The position numbers and the translations under genes are program-made. From Phylloscopus collybita (Eukaryota; Chordata; Aves; Passeriformes; Phylloscopidae), in assembly GCA_027886175.1 (NCBI GenBank), contig JAJNNQ010000027.1, forward strand, positions 9,996,001 to 10,060,000: 64,000 nucleotides of DNA, read 5' to 3'. Shown one piece after another: positions 52,101 to 64,000 of the stretch. Numbering within the stretch: the stretch's first letter is position 1; each line of letters opens with the position of its first letter. Under the pieces are notes generated by a model, which was not told the DNA's origin, made no database searches, and was given only the letters and a program-made list of their open reading frames with translations.

Positions 52101-55100
52101 CCCAGTGGCAGGCAGACACCATTAGACACGAACTGTAGCCAATTTCCTTGGGAAACCAAAGTCTCCACCCCACGTTCCTCATGTCAGTTTTTACGAGGAC
52201 TTTGGCACTATAAGGGCAGACATACTTCCAACTGGTGGTAGATTTCATCAGGGAGATATCCTCATTTGTGAGGAATTTCAGCAGGCATAACCCCAGTGGC
52301 AGGCAGACAGCATTAGACACGAACGGTGGCCCTTTTCCATGGTAAACAAAAATCTCCACCCGTGGTTCCTGATGTCAGGTTTTAGGAGGCCTTTGCCACT
52401 ACAAGGGCAGACAAACTTCCATCTGATGGAAAATTTCATCTGGGAGATATCCTCATTTGTATGGAATTTTACTAGGCATAAGCCCAGTGGCAGGCACAGA
52501 GCATTAGACACAAACGGTGCCCCTTTTCCATGGAAACCAAAGTCTCCACCTCACGTTCCTGATGTCAGTTTTTAGGAGGCCTTTGGCACTACAAGGGCAG
52601 ACAAACTTCCAACTGGTGGTAGATTGCACCTTGGAGATGTCCTCATTTTTATGGAATTTTAGTGGAATTTTAGTACTCAGAAGCCCAGTTGCAGACCGAC
52701 AGCATTAAACACGAACGGTGGGCCTTTTCCATAGGAAACCAAAGTCTCCAGGCCAGGTTCCAGATATCACTTTGAACGAGGCCTTTGGCACTGCAAGAGC
52801 TGACAAACTTCCATCTGGTGCAATATTGCATCTGGGAGATATCCTCATTTGTATGTAATTCCAGTAGTCATAAGCCCAGTGGCAAAGAGACAGCATTAAA
52901 TACCAAGGGTGGCCCTATTCGATGGGAAACCAAAGCGTCCTCTCCAGATTCCTGATGTCAGTTTGTAGGAGGCCGTTGGCATTACAAGGGCAGACAAACT
53001 TTCAAGTGGTGGTAGATTCCATCTGGGAGATATCCTCATTTGTATGGAATTTTACTAGGCATAAGCCCAGTGGCAGGCACATAGCATTAGACACAAACGG
53101 TGGCCCTTTTCCATGGGAAACCAAAGTCTTCACCCCACGTTCCTGATGTCAGTTTTTTGGAGGCCTTTGGCAGTACGAGGGCAGACAAAGTTCCACCTGG
53201 TGGTAGATTGCACCTGGGAGATATCCTCATTTGTATGGAACTTTAGCAGTCATCACCATAGTGCCAGGCAGACAGCATTAGACACGAACGCTGGCCCTTT
53301 TCCTTGGGAAACAAAAGTCTCCACTCCAGGCTCCTCATGTCAATTTGTAGGAGGCATTTGGCACTACAGGGGCAGAAAAACTTCCGTCAGGATGTAGATT
53401 GCATCGGAGAGATTTCCAAATTTCTTTGGAATTCCAGCAGGCAGAAGCCCAGTGGCAGGCAGATAGCATTAGACACGATCGCTGGCCCATTTCCATGGGA
53501 AAACAAAGTCTCCCCCCCTGGTTTCTGATGTCAGTTTTTTAGGAGCGCTTTGGTGCTACAAGGGCAGAGATTCTTCCATCTGGTTGTAGATTGCACTTGG
53601 GAGATATCCTTATTTCTATGGAATTTTAGTGGAATTTTAGTAGGAAGAAACCCAGTGGCAGGCAGACAGCATTAGACAGGAACGCAGGCCCATTTACATG
53701 GGAAACCAAAGTCTCCACTCCCGGTTCCTGATGTCAGTGTTTAAAAGGCCTTTGGCACTACAGGGGCAGACAAACTTCCGTCAGGTGGTTGATTGCATCG
53801 GAGAGATTTCCAAATATCTTTGGAATTTCAGCAGGCAGAAGCCCAGTGGCAGGCAGACAGCATTAGACATGAACGGTGGCCAATTTCCTTGGGAAACCAA
53901 AGTCTCCACCCCACGTTCCTGATATCAGTTTTTAGGAGGACTTTGGCATTAAAAGGGCCGACATACCTCCACCTGGTGGAAGATTCCATCAGGGAGATAT
54001 CCTCATTTGTGAGGGATTTCAGCAGGCATAACCCCAGTGGCAGGCAGACAGCATTAGACACGAACGATGGCCCTTTTCCATGGGAAACAAAAATCTCCAC
54101 CCCCGGTTCCTGATGTCAGTTTTTTAGGAGGCCTTTGCCACTACAAGGGCAGACAAACTTCCATCTGATGGTAAATTCCATGTGGGAGATATCCTCATTT
54201 GTATGGAATTTTACTAGCCATAAGCCCAGCAGCAGGCACATTGCATTAGGCACAAACGGTGCCCCTTTTCCATGGGAAACCAAAGTCCAATCCACGTTCC
54301 TGATGTCAGTATTTAGGAGGCCTTTGGCACTACAAGGGCAGACAAACTTCCATTTGGTGGTTGATTGCACCTGGGAGATATCCTCATTTGTATGGAACTT
54401 CAGCACTCATCACCACAATACCAGGCAGACAGCATTAGATACGAACAGTGGCCCATTTCCATGGGAAACCAAAGTGTCCACCCCACGTTCCTGATGTCAT
54501 TTTTTAGGAGGCCTTTGGCACTACAAGGGCAGACAAACTTCCAACTGGTGGTAGATTCCATCTGGGAGATATCCTCATTTGTATGGAATTTCAGCAGGCA
54601 TAACCCCAGTGGGAGGCAGACATCGTTAGACACGAACGGTGGCCCTTTTCCATGGGAATTCAAAATCTCCACCCCACGTTGCTGATGTCACATTGTAGGA
54701 GGCGTTTTCCAATATAAGGACAGAGAAACTTCCGTCTGGTTGTAGATTGCACCTCGCAGATATCCTCATTTTTTTTGGAATTTTAGTGGAATTTTAGTAG
54801 GAAGTAGGCCAGTGGCAGGCAGACAGCATTAGACACGAACGGTGGCCCATTTCTATGGGAAACCAAAGTCTCCAGCCCGCGTTTCTGATGTTCATTTTTA
54901 GGAGGCCTTTGGCACTACAAGGGCAGACAAACTTCCACCTGGTTGTAGATTGCACCTGGGAGATAACCTCATTTGTATGGAACTTCAGCAGTCATAACCA
55001 CAGTGCCAGGCAGACAGCATTAGACACGAACGGTAGTCCTTTTCCATGGGAAACCAAAGTCTCCACACCACGTTCCCGATGTCAGATTTTAGTAGGCCTT

Positions 55101-56975
55101 TGCCACTACAAGGTCAGGCAAACTTCCATCTTGTGGTAAATTGCATCTGTGAGATATCCTCATTTGTATGGAATTTTAGCCGGCATAACCCTGCTTTGGT
55201 GTCCCATGGAAAAGGGCCACCGTTCGTGTCTAATGCTCTCTACCTGCCGCTGGGATTCTGCCCACAAGAATTCCACTTAAATTCCATGCAAATTAGGATA
55301 TCTCGCAGTTGCAATCTACCACCAGGTAGAAGTTTTTCTAGCCTTGTAGTGCCAAAGGCCTCCCAGCAACTGACATCAGGAGACTGGGGTGGAGACCTTC
55401 GTGTCTGCTGGAAATGGGACACCGTTTGTGTTTTATGCTCTCGGCCGATCATTGGGATTCTGCCTACTAAAATTCCACTAAAATTCCATGCAAATGAAGA
55501 TATCTCTCACGTGCAATCTACCACCAGTTGGAAGTTTGTCTGCCCTTATCGTGCCAAAAGCCTCATATAAATTTACATCAGGAATGTGGGGTGGAGACTT
55601 TGGTTTCCCATGAAAAAGGCCACCGTTCTTGTCTAATGCTGTCTGCCTGCAACTGGGCTTCTTCCTACTAAAATTCCACTAAAATTCCATACAAATGAGG
55701 ATACCTCCCTGTTTCAATCTACCACCAGATGAAAATTCCTCTGCCCTTGTAGTGCCAAAAGCCTCGTATAAAATGACATCTTAAACGTAGGGTGGACACT
55801 TAGGTTTCCCATGGAAAAGGGCCACCGTTCGTGTCTAATGCTGTCTGCCTGCAACTGGGCATATGCCTGCTGAAATTCCATACAACAGAGGATATCTCCC
55901 AGGTGGAATCAACCAGCAGATGGAATTTTGTCTGCCCTTGTAGTGCCAAAGGCCTCGTAGTAACTGATATAAAGAACGTGAGGTGGAGACGTTGATTTCC
56001 CATGGAAAAGGGCAAACGTTTGTGTCTAATGCTCGCTATGTGCCGCTGGGATTCTGCCCACAAGACTTCCACTTAAATTCCATGCAAATGAGGATATCTC
56101 GCAGTTGCATTCTCCCAAGAGATGGACGTTTGTGTGCCCTTGTAGTTCCAAAGGCCTCCTACAAACTGATATAAGGAACGTGAGGCGGAGACTTTGGTGT
56201 CCCATTGAAAAGGGCCACCGTTAGTGTCTAATGCAGTCTACCTGGAACTAGGCTCATGTCTGCTGAAATTCCACAAAAATGAGGATATCTCCCAGATGGA
56301 ATCTACCACCAGATGGAAGTTTATCTGCCTTTGTAGTGCCAAAGGCATCCTACAAACTGACATCAGGAACGTGAGATGGAGACTTTGGTTTCCCATGGAA
56401 AAGGGCCACCGTTCTTGTCTAATGCTATCTGGCGACTTTTCGGATTCTGCTGACTAAAATTCCACTAAAATTCCATTCAAATGAGGATATCTCCCTGGTG
56501 CAATCTACCACCAGATTAATTTTCCTTTGCCTTTGTAGTGCCTAAGGCCTCTTACAAACTGACATCAGGAACGTGAGGTGGAGACTTTGGTTGCCCATGG
56601 AAAAATGCCACCGTTTTTGTCTAATGCTGTCTGCCAGCCACTGGGCTTATGCCGTCTTAAATTCCATACAAATGGGGATATCTCCCAGATAGAATCCACC
56701 ACCACTTGGAAGTTTGTCTACCCTTGCAGTGTTAAGGCCTCCAACACACAGACATCAGGAACCTGGAGTGAAGACTTTGGTTTCCCATGGAAAGGGGCCA
56801 CTGTTCGTGTCTAATGCAGTCTACCTGCCACTGTGGTTCTGCCTTCTAAAATTGCACAGAAATGAGGATATCTCCCAGGAACAATCTACTACCAGATGGA
56901 AGTTTGTCTTCCCGTGTAATTCCAAAGGCCTCCTACAAACTGACATCAGGAACGTGAGGTGGAGACTTTGGTTTC
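48750..56975. repeat. Right arm of the large imperfect palindrome
   Basis: Inverted partner of ~35560-45510. It is about 1.7 kb shorter than the left arm because monomers are missing or added in several places. For example, about five monomers present near 44.0-45.0 kb have no partner here. Some stretches are nearly identical to the left arm: the region 54855-55139 matches 37385-37669 inverted. Confidence 0.85.
49134..55193 (+). repeat. Satellite array, forward block 3
   Basis: Forward monomers between the two inversion junctions of the right palindrome arm. Includes a segment (about 49.4-50.6 kb) that is also a direct relative of 4.7-5.75 kb (offset about 44854 around 5.17/50.02 kb). Ends at CATAACCCTGCTTTGGTGTC, the mirror of the junction at 37330. 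No gene seen. Confidence 0.96.
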
Positions 56976-59900
56976 CAATGGAAAAGTTCCAGTGTTCGTG
57001 TCTAATGCTGTCTGCCTGCCACTGAGCTTCTCTCTGTTGAAATTCCATAGAAATGAGGATATCTCCTCGATGCAATCAACCACCAGACGGAACTTTGTCT
57101 GCCTTTGTAGTGCCAAAGGCCTCCTTCAAACTGACATCAGGAACCTGGGGTTGAGACTTTGGTTTCCCATGGAAATGGACCAGCGTTCGTGTCTAATTCT
57201 GTCTGCCTGCCAGTGGGCGTATGGCTACTAAAATTACATAAAAATGAGGATGTCTCCCAGGTGCCATCTACCACCAGATGGAAGTTTGTCTGCCCCTGTA
57301 GAGCCAAAGGCTTCCTACAAATTGACATCAGGAACCTGAGGCGGACACTTTGGTTTCCCATGGAAAAGGGCCACCGTTCGTGTCTAATGCTATCTGCTTC
57401 CCACTGGGATTATGGCTACTAATATTACATACAAATGAGGATATCTCCCAGATGCAATATGCCACCAGTTGGAAGTTTGTCTCCTCCTGTAGTACCAGAT
57501 GCCTCCTAGAAAATGACATCAGGAACTTGGAGTGGAGACTTTGGTTTCCCATGGAAAAGGACCACCGTTCCTCTCTAAATCTGTCTACCTGGCACTGTGG
57601 TTTTGACTGCTGAAGTTCCATACTAATGATATATCTCCCAGGTGCAATCTACCACCAGGTGGAAGTTGTCTGCCCTTGTAGTGCCAAAGGCCTCCGAGAA
57701 ACGTATATCCGGAACGTGGGGTGGAGACTTTGGTTTCCCGTAGAAATGGGCCACTGTTCGTGTCTGATGCTATGTGCCTGCCACTGGGCTTCTTCCTACT
57801 AAAATTCCACTAAAATTCGATAGAAATGAGGATATCTCCCAGGTGCAATCTACAACCAGATGGAAGATTTTCTGCCCGTGTACTACCAAAGCCCTCCTAA
57901 GAAACTGACATCAGGAACCAGGGGTGGAGACTTTGTTTTCCCATGGAAAACGGCCAGCGTTCGTGTCTAATGCTGTCTACTTGCCACTGGGCTTCTGCCT
58001 ACTTTAATTCCACTAGAATTCCATACAAATGAGGATATCTCCAAGATGCAATATGCCACCAGTCGGAAGTTTGTCTGTTCTTGTAGTGCAAAAGGCCTCC
58101 TAAAAACTGACATCAGGAACCTGGCCTGGAGACTTTGGTTTCCCTTGGAAAAGGCCACTATTCAGGTCTAATTCTGTGTGCCTGCCGCTGGGATTCGGCG
58201 GACTGAAATTCCTCTAAAATTCTATAAAATTGAGAATATCTCGCAGGTGCAATCTACTCCCGGTTTGAAGTTTCTCTGCACTTGTAGTGCCAAAGGGCTC
58301 CTATAAACTCACTTCTTAAACGTAGGATGTATAATTTAGTTTCCCGTGGAATAGGGCACTGTTCATGCCTAATGCTGTGTGCCTGCCACTGGGCATATGC
58401 CTGCTAAAATTCCATACATATGAAGACATCTCCCAGGTGCAATCTACCACCAGATGGAAGTTTTTCTGCCCTTGTACTTCCAAACGCCTCTTACAAACTA
58501 ACATCAGGAACGTGGGGTAGAGACTTCGGTTTCCCATGGAAAAGGGGCACCGTTTGTGTCTAATGCTGTCTGCCTGCCACTGGGGTTATGCCTGCTGAAA
58601 TTCCTCAAAAATGAGGATATCTCCCGCACGGAATCTACCCCCAGTTGGAAGTTTGTCTGCCCTCGTAGTGCCAAAGCCCTCCTACAAACTGACATCAGGC
58701 ACGTGAGATGGAGACTTTGGTTTCTTAAGGAAATGGACCACCGTTCGTGTCTAATGCTGTCTGCCAGACACTGGGCTTATGCCTATTAAAATTCCACTAA
58801 AATTCTATACAAATGAGGATACCTCCCAGGTGAAATCTACCACCAGATGGAAGTTTGTCTGCCCCTGTAGAGCCAAAGGCTTCCTACAAATTGACATCAA
58901 GAACCTGAGGCGGAGACTTTGGTTTCCCATGGAAAACGGCCACCGTTCGCGTCTAATGCTGTCTGCCTGCCGCTGGGCTTATGGCTATTAAAATTACATA
59001 CAAATGAGGATATCTCCTAGATGCAATATGCCACCGATTGGAACTTTGTCTCCTCCTGTAGTGCCAGAGGCCTCCTAGAAAATGACATGAGGAACCTGGG
59101 GTGGAGACTTTGGTTTCCCATGGAAATGAGCCACTATTCATGTCTAATTCTGTCTACCTGCTGCTGGGATTCTGTCTACTAAAATTCCACTAAAATTCCA
59201 TACAAATGAGAATATCTCCCAGGTGCAATCTAACACCAGATGGAAGATTCTCTGCCCTTGTGTTTCCAAAGGCCTCCTACAAACTGCCATCAGGAACCTG
59301 GGGTGGAGACTTTGCTTTCCCATGGAAAAGGACCACCGTTCCTGTCTAATGCTGTCTGCCTGGCACTGTGGTTATGACTGCTGAAGTTCCATACAAATGC
59401 GGATATCTCCCAGGTGTAATCTACCACCGGGTGGAAGTTTGTCTGCCCCCGTAGTGCCAAAGGCCTCCTAAAAACTGACATCAGGAACAGGGGGTGGAGA
59501 CTTTTGTTTCCCAAAGAAATGGGCCACCGTTCGTGTCTAATGCTGTTTGCCAGACACTGGGCTTATGCCTACTAAAATTCCACTAAAATTCTATACAAAT
59601 GAGGATATCTCCCAGGTGCAATCTACCACCAGTTTGAAGTTTGCCTGCCCTTGTAGTTCCAAAGGCCTCCTACAAACTGACATCAGGAACGTGAGGTGGA
59701 GACTTTGGTTTCCCATGGAAAAGGTCCATTGTTCGTGTCTAATGCTGTCTGCCTGCCACTGGGCTTCTGTCTGCTGAAATTCCATACAAATGAGGGTATC
59801 TCCTCAATTCAATCAACCACCAGACGGAACTTTGTCTGCCCTTGTAGTGCCAAAGGCCTCCTACAAACTGACACCAGGAACCCGGAGTGGAGACTTTGGT

Positions 59901-60950
59901 TTCCCATGGAAATGGGCCAGCGTTCGTGTCTAATGATGTGTGCCTGCCACTAGGCTTCTGCCTATTAAAATTCCACTAAAATTCCATACAAATGAGGATG
60001 TCTCCCAGGTGCAATCTACCACCAGATGGAAGTTTGTCTGCCCCTTTAGAGCCAAAGGCCTCCTACAAACTGACATCAGGAACGTGAGGTGGAGACTTTG
60101 GTTTCCTATGGAAAAGGTCCATTGTTCATGTCTAATGCTGTCTGCGTTCCACTGGGCTTCTACCTGATGAAATTCCATACAAATGAGGATATCTCCTCGA
60201 TGCAATCAACCACCAGATGGAACTTTGTCTGCCCTTGTAGTGCCAAAGGCCTCCTACAAACTGACATCCGGAACGTGGGATGGAGACTTTGGTTTCCCAA
60301 GGAAATGGGCCACCGTTCGTGTCTAATGATGTGTGCCTGCAACTAGGCTTCTGCCTATTAAAATTCCACTAAAATACCATACAAATGAGGATGTCTCCCA
60401 GGTGCAATCTACCACCAGATGGAAGTTTGTCTGCCCCTGTAGAGCCAAAGGCTTCCTACAAATTGACATCAAGAACCTGAGGCGGAGACTTTGGTTTCCC
60501 ATGGAAAAGGGCCACTGTTCGCGTCTAATGCTGTCTTCCTGCCACTGGGCTTATGGCTATTAAAATTACATACAAATGAGGATATCTCCTAGATGCAATA
60601 TGCCACCAATTGGAATTTGTCTCCTCCTGTAGTGCCAGAGGCCTCCTAGAAAATGACATGAGGAACCTGGCCTGGAGACTTTGGTTTCCCATGGAAATGA
60701 GCCACTATTCATGTCTAATTCTGTGTGCCTGCCGCTGGGATTCGGCGGACTGAAATTCCTCTAAAATTCTATAAAATTGAGATTATCTCGCAGGTGCAAT
60801 CTACTCCCGGTTTGAAGTTTCTCTGCCCTTGTAGTGCCAAAGGGCTCCTATAAACTCACTTCTTAAACGTAGGATGTATAATTTGGTTTCCCGTGGAATA
60901 GGGCACTGTTCATGCCTAATGCTGAGTGCCTGCCACTGGGCATATGCCTG
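55679..60950 (-). repeat. 5272-bp higher-order satellite unit, copy 1
   Basis: Starts at CTAAAATTCCATACAAATG and its first ~3 kb recurs from 60951 at a constant offset of 5272. The only difference I noticed in the overlapping part is A at 57241 against C at 62513. Upstream of 55679 and 60951 the two sequences differ, which marks the unit edge. Confidence 0.9.
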
Positions 60951-63900
60951 CTAAAATTCCATACAAATGAGGATACCTCCCTGTTTCAATCTACCACCAG
61001 ATGAAAATTCCTCTGCCCTTGTAGTGCCAAAAGCCTCGTATAAAATGACATCTTAAACGTAGGGTGGACACTTAGGTTTCCCATGGAAAAGGGCCACCGT
61101 TCGTGTCTAATGCTGTCTGCCTGCAACTGGGCATATGCCTGCTGAAATTCCATACAACAGAGGATATCTCCCAGGTGGAATCAACCAGCAGATGGAATTT
61201 TGTCTGCCCTTGTAGTGCCAAAGGCCTCGTAGTAACTGATATAAAGAACGTGAGGTGGAGACGTTGATTTCCCATGGAAAAGGGCAAACGTTTGTGTCTA
61301 ATGCTCGCTATGTGCCGCTGGGATTCTGCCCACAAGACTTCCACTTAAATTCCATGCAAATGAGGATATCTCGCAGTTGCATTCTCCCAAGAGATGGACG
61401 TTTGTGTGCCCTTGTAGTTCCAAAGGCCTCCTACAAACTGATATAAGGAACGTGAGGCGGAGACTTTGGTGTCCCATTGAAAAGGGCCACCGTTAGTGTC
61501 TAATGCAGTCTACCTGGAACTAGGCTCATGTCTGCTGAAATTCCACAAAAATGAGGATATCTCCCAGATGGAATCTACCACCAGATGGAAGTTTATCTGC
61601 CTTTGTAGTGCCAAAGGCATCCTACAAACTGACATCAGGAACGTGAGATGGAGACTTTGGTTTCCCATGGAAAAGGGCCACCGTTCTTGTCTAATGCTAT
61701 CTGGCGACTTTTCGGATTCTGCTGACTAAAATTCCACTAAAATTCCATTCAAATGAGGATATCTCCCTGGTGCAATCTACCACCAGATTAATTTTCCTTT
61801 GCCTTTGTAGTGCCTAAGGCCTCTTACAAACTGACATCAGGAACGTGAGGTGGAGACTTTGGTTGCCCATGGAAAAATGCCACCGTTTTTGTCTAATGCT
61901 GTCTGCCAGCCACTGGGCTTATGCCGTCTTAAATTCCATACAAATGGGGATATCTCCCAGATAGAATCCACCACCACTTGGAAGTTTGTCTACCCTTGCA
62001 GTGTTAAGGCCTCCAACACACAGACATCAGGAACCTGGAGTGAAGACTTTGGTTTCCCATGGAAAGGGGCCACTGTTCGTGTCTAATGCAGTCTACCTGC
62101 CACTGTGGTTCTGCCTTCTAAAATTGCACAGAAATGAGGATATCTCCCAGGAACAATCTACTACCAGATGGAAGTTTGTCTTCCCGTGTAATTCCAAAGG
62201 CCTCCTACAAACTGACATCAGGAACGTGAGGTGGAGACTTTGGTTTCCAATGGAAAAGTTCCAGTGTTCGTGTCTAATGCTGTCTGCCTGCCACTGAGCT
62301 TCTCTCTGTTGAAATTCCATAGAAATGAGGATATCTCCTCGATGCAATCAACCACCAGACGGAACTTTGTCTGCCTTTGTAGTGCCAAAGGCCTCCTTCA
62401 AACTGACATCAGGAACCTGGGGTTGAGACTTTGGTTTCCCATGGAAATGGACCAGCGTTCGTGTCTAATTCTGTCTGCCTGCCAGTGGGCGTATGGCTAC
62501 TAAAATTACATACAAATGAGGATGTCTCCCAGGTGCCATCTACCACCAGATGGAAGTTTGTCTGCCCCTGTAGAGCCAAAGGCTTCCTACAAATTGACAT
62601 CAGGAACCTGAGGCGGACACTTTGGTTTCCCATGGAAAAGGGCCACCGTTCGTGTCTAATGCTATCTGCTTCCCACTGGGATTATGGCTACTAATATTAC
62701 ATACAAATGAGGATATCTCCCAGATGCAATATGCCACCAGTTGGAAGTTTGTCTCCTCCTGTAGTACCAGATGCCTCCTAGAAAATGACATCAGGAACTT
62801 GGAGTGGAGACTTTGGTTTCCCATGGAAAAGGACCACCGTTCCTCTCTAAATCTGTCTACCTGGCACTGTGGTTTTGACTGCTGAAGTTCCATACTAATG
62901 ATATATCTCCCAGGTGCAATCTACCACCAGGTGGAAGTTGTCTGCCCTTGTAGTGCCAAAGGCCTCCGAGAAACGTATATCCGGAACGTGGGGTGGAGAC
63001 TTTGGTTTCCCGTAGAAATGGGCCACTGTTCGTGTCTGATGCTATGTGCCTGCCACTGGGCTTCTTCCTACTAAAATTCCACTAAAATTCGATAGAAATG
63101 AGGATATCTCCCAGGTGCAATCTACAACCAGATGGAAGATTTTCTGCCCGTGTACTACCAAAGCCCTCCTAAGAAACTGACATCAGGAACCAGGGGTGGA
63201 GACTTTGTTTTCCCATGGAAAACGGCCAGCGTTCGTGTCTAATGCTGTCTACTTGCCACTGGGCTTCTGCCTACTTTAATTCCACTAGAATTCCATACAA
63301 ATGAGGATATCTCCAAGATGCAATATGCCACCAGTCGGAAGTTTGTCTGTTCTTGTAGTGCAAAAGGCCTCCTAAAAACTGACATCAGGAACCTGGCCTG
63401 GAGACTTTGGTTTCCCTTGGAAAAGGCCACTATTCAGGTCTAATTCTGTGTGCCTGCCGCTGGGATTCGGCGGACTGAAATTCCTCTAAAATTCTATAAA
63501 ATTGAGAATATCTCGCAGGTGCAATCTACTCCCGGTTTGAAGTTTCTCTGCACTTGTAGTGCCAAAGGGCTCCTATAAACTCACTTCTTAAACGTAGGAT
63601 GTATAATTTAGTTTCCCGTGGAATAGGGCACTGTTCATGCCTAATGCTGTGTGCCTGCCACTGGGCATATGCCTGCTAAAATTCCATACATATGAAGACA
63701 TCTCCCAGGTGCAATCTACCACCAGATGGAAGTTTTTCTGCCCTTGTACTTCCAAACGCCTCTTACAAACTAACATCAGGAACGTGGGGTAGAGACTTCG
63801 GTTTCCCATGGAAAAGGGGCACCGTTTGTGTCTAATGCTGTCTGCCTGCCACTGGGGTTATGCCTGCTGAAATTCCTCAAAAATGAGGATATCTCCCGCA

Positions 63901-64000
63901 CGGAATCTACCCCCAGTTGGAAGTTTGTCTGCCCTCGTAGTGCCAAAGCCCTCCTACAAACTGACATCAGGCACGTGAGATGGAGACTTTGGTTTCTTAA
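60951..64000 (-). repeat. 5272-bp higher-order satellite unit, copy 2 (cut by window end)
   Basis: Second copy of the unit at 55679-60950, matching 55679-58728 almost base for base. It continues past the window. Such identity means a very recent duplication, ongoing homogenisation, or an assembly duplication. Confidence 0.9.

Larger units (their letters stand above)
55194..64000 (-). repeat. Satellite array, terminal reversed block
   Basis: Minus-strand monomers to the end of the window. The first ~1.8 kb belongs to the right palindrome arm. From 55679 a 5272-bp unit starts and repeats. Segments near 57.97-58.5 kb are inverted relatives of 34.18-34.75 kb (coordinate sum 92714), so weaker mirror similarity extends beyond the main arms. 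No gene seen. Confidence 0.96.

Noticed and set aside
35560..56975. Inverted repeats as the terminal repeats of a giant DNA transposon
   Set aside because: The arms are ordinary satellite. There is no transposase in the spacer and no target duplication at the outer ends, which fade into related monomers.
1..64000. Hundreds of 60-145-codon open frames in the satellite with recurring peptide patterns
   Set aside because: They occur on both strands of the same monomers. The 191-bp period is not a multiple of three, so frames shift every monomer, and start and stop codons are part of the repeat. No domain, conserved start context or coding constraint is visible.
1..64000. CENP-B box in the satellite monomer
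   Set aside because: I found no match to the core TTCG....A..CGGG pattern in typical monomers. The TTCCATGGGAAA segment is only a near-palindrome.

Overview
This window is almost entirely repetitive DNA from a vertebrate chromosome, most likely a bird. About 92% of it (roughly 300 monomers by eye, not an exact count) is one AT-rich satellite family with a 191-bp monomer and a longer form of about 203 bp. The bird assignment rests on the one recognisable mobile element: an endogenous retrovirus with a class II (beta-like) pol and an alpharetrovirus-type env, a combination known from avian ERVs. A 191-bp satellite is known from zebra finch (Tgut191A), but I can match only the length, not the sequence. 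I see no host protein-coding gene, tRNA, rRNA or CRISPR array.

Layout: 1-8882 satellite, forward orientation; 8889-12633 a 3.74-kb ERV flanked by a 6-bp target duplication inside one satellite monomer; 12640-37330 satellite, forward, containing a ~5.1-kb unit repeated in tandem (19775-29989 plus a partial third copy); 37331-45124 satellite, reversed; 45125-46752 satellite, forward; 46755-48339 an unrelated GC-rich tandem repeat (three full 497-499-bp units plus a partial fourth); 48340-49133 satellite, reversed; 49134-55193 satellite, forward; 55194-64000 satellite, reversed, with a 5272-bp unit whose second copy runs off the window.

The orientation changes are mirror-symmetric. Both satellite-to-satellite inversion junctions occur twice, as reverse complements of each other (37330 with 55194, and 45123-45128 with 49132-49137). 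The segments ~35560-45510 and ~48750-56975 are therefore arms of a large imperfect palindrome. Its spacer (~3.2 kb) contains the GC-rich tandem block. The arms differ mainly by gain or loss of whole monomers.

The ERV has lost most of its 5' LTR, gag, protease and reverse transcriptase. It keeps RNase H and integrase (two nonsense codons), a nearly complete env (one nonsense codon), a polypurine tract with a 31-A run, and a full 714-bp 3' LTR. It is defective. Nothing else here looks protein-coding: the many 60-100-codon open frames recur with the monomer on both strands and shift frame from one monomer to the next.
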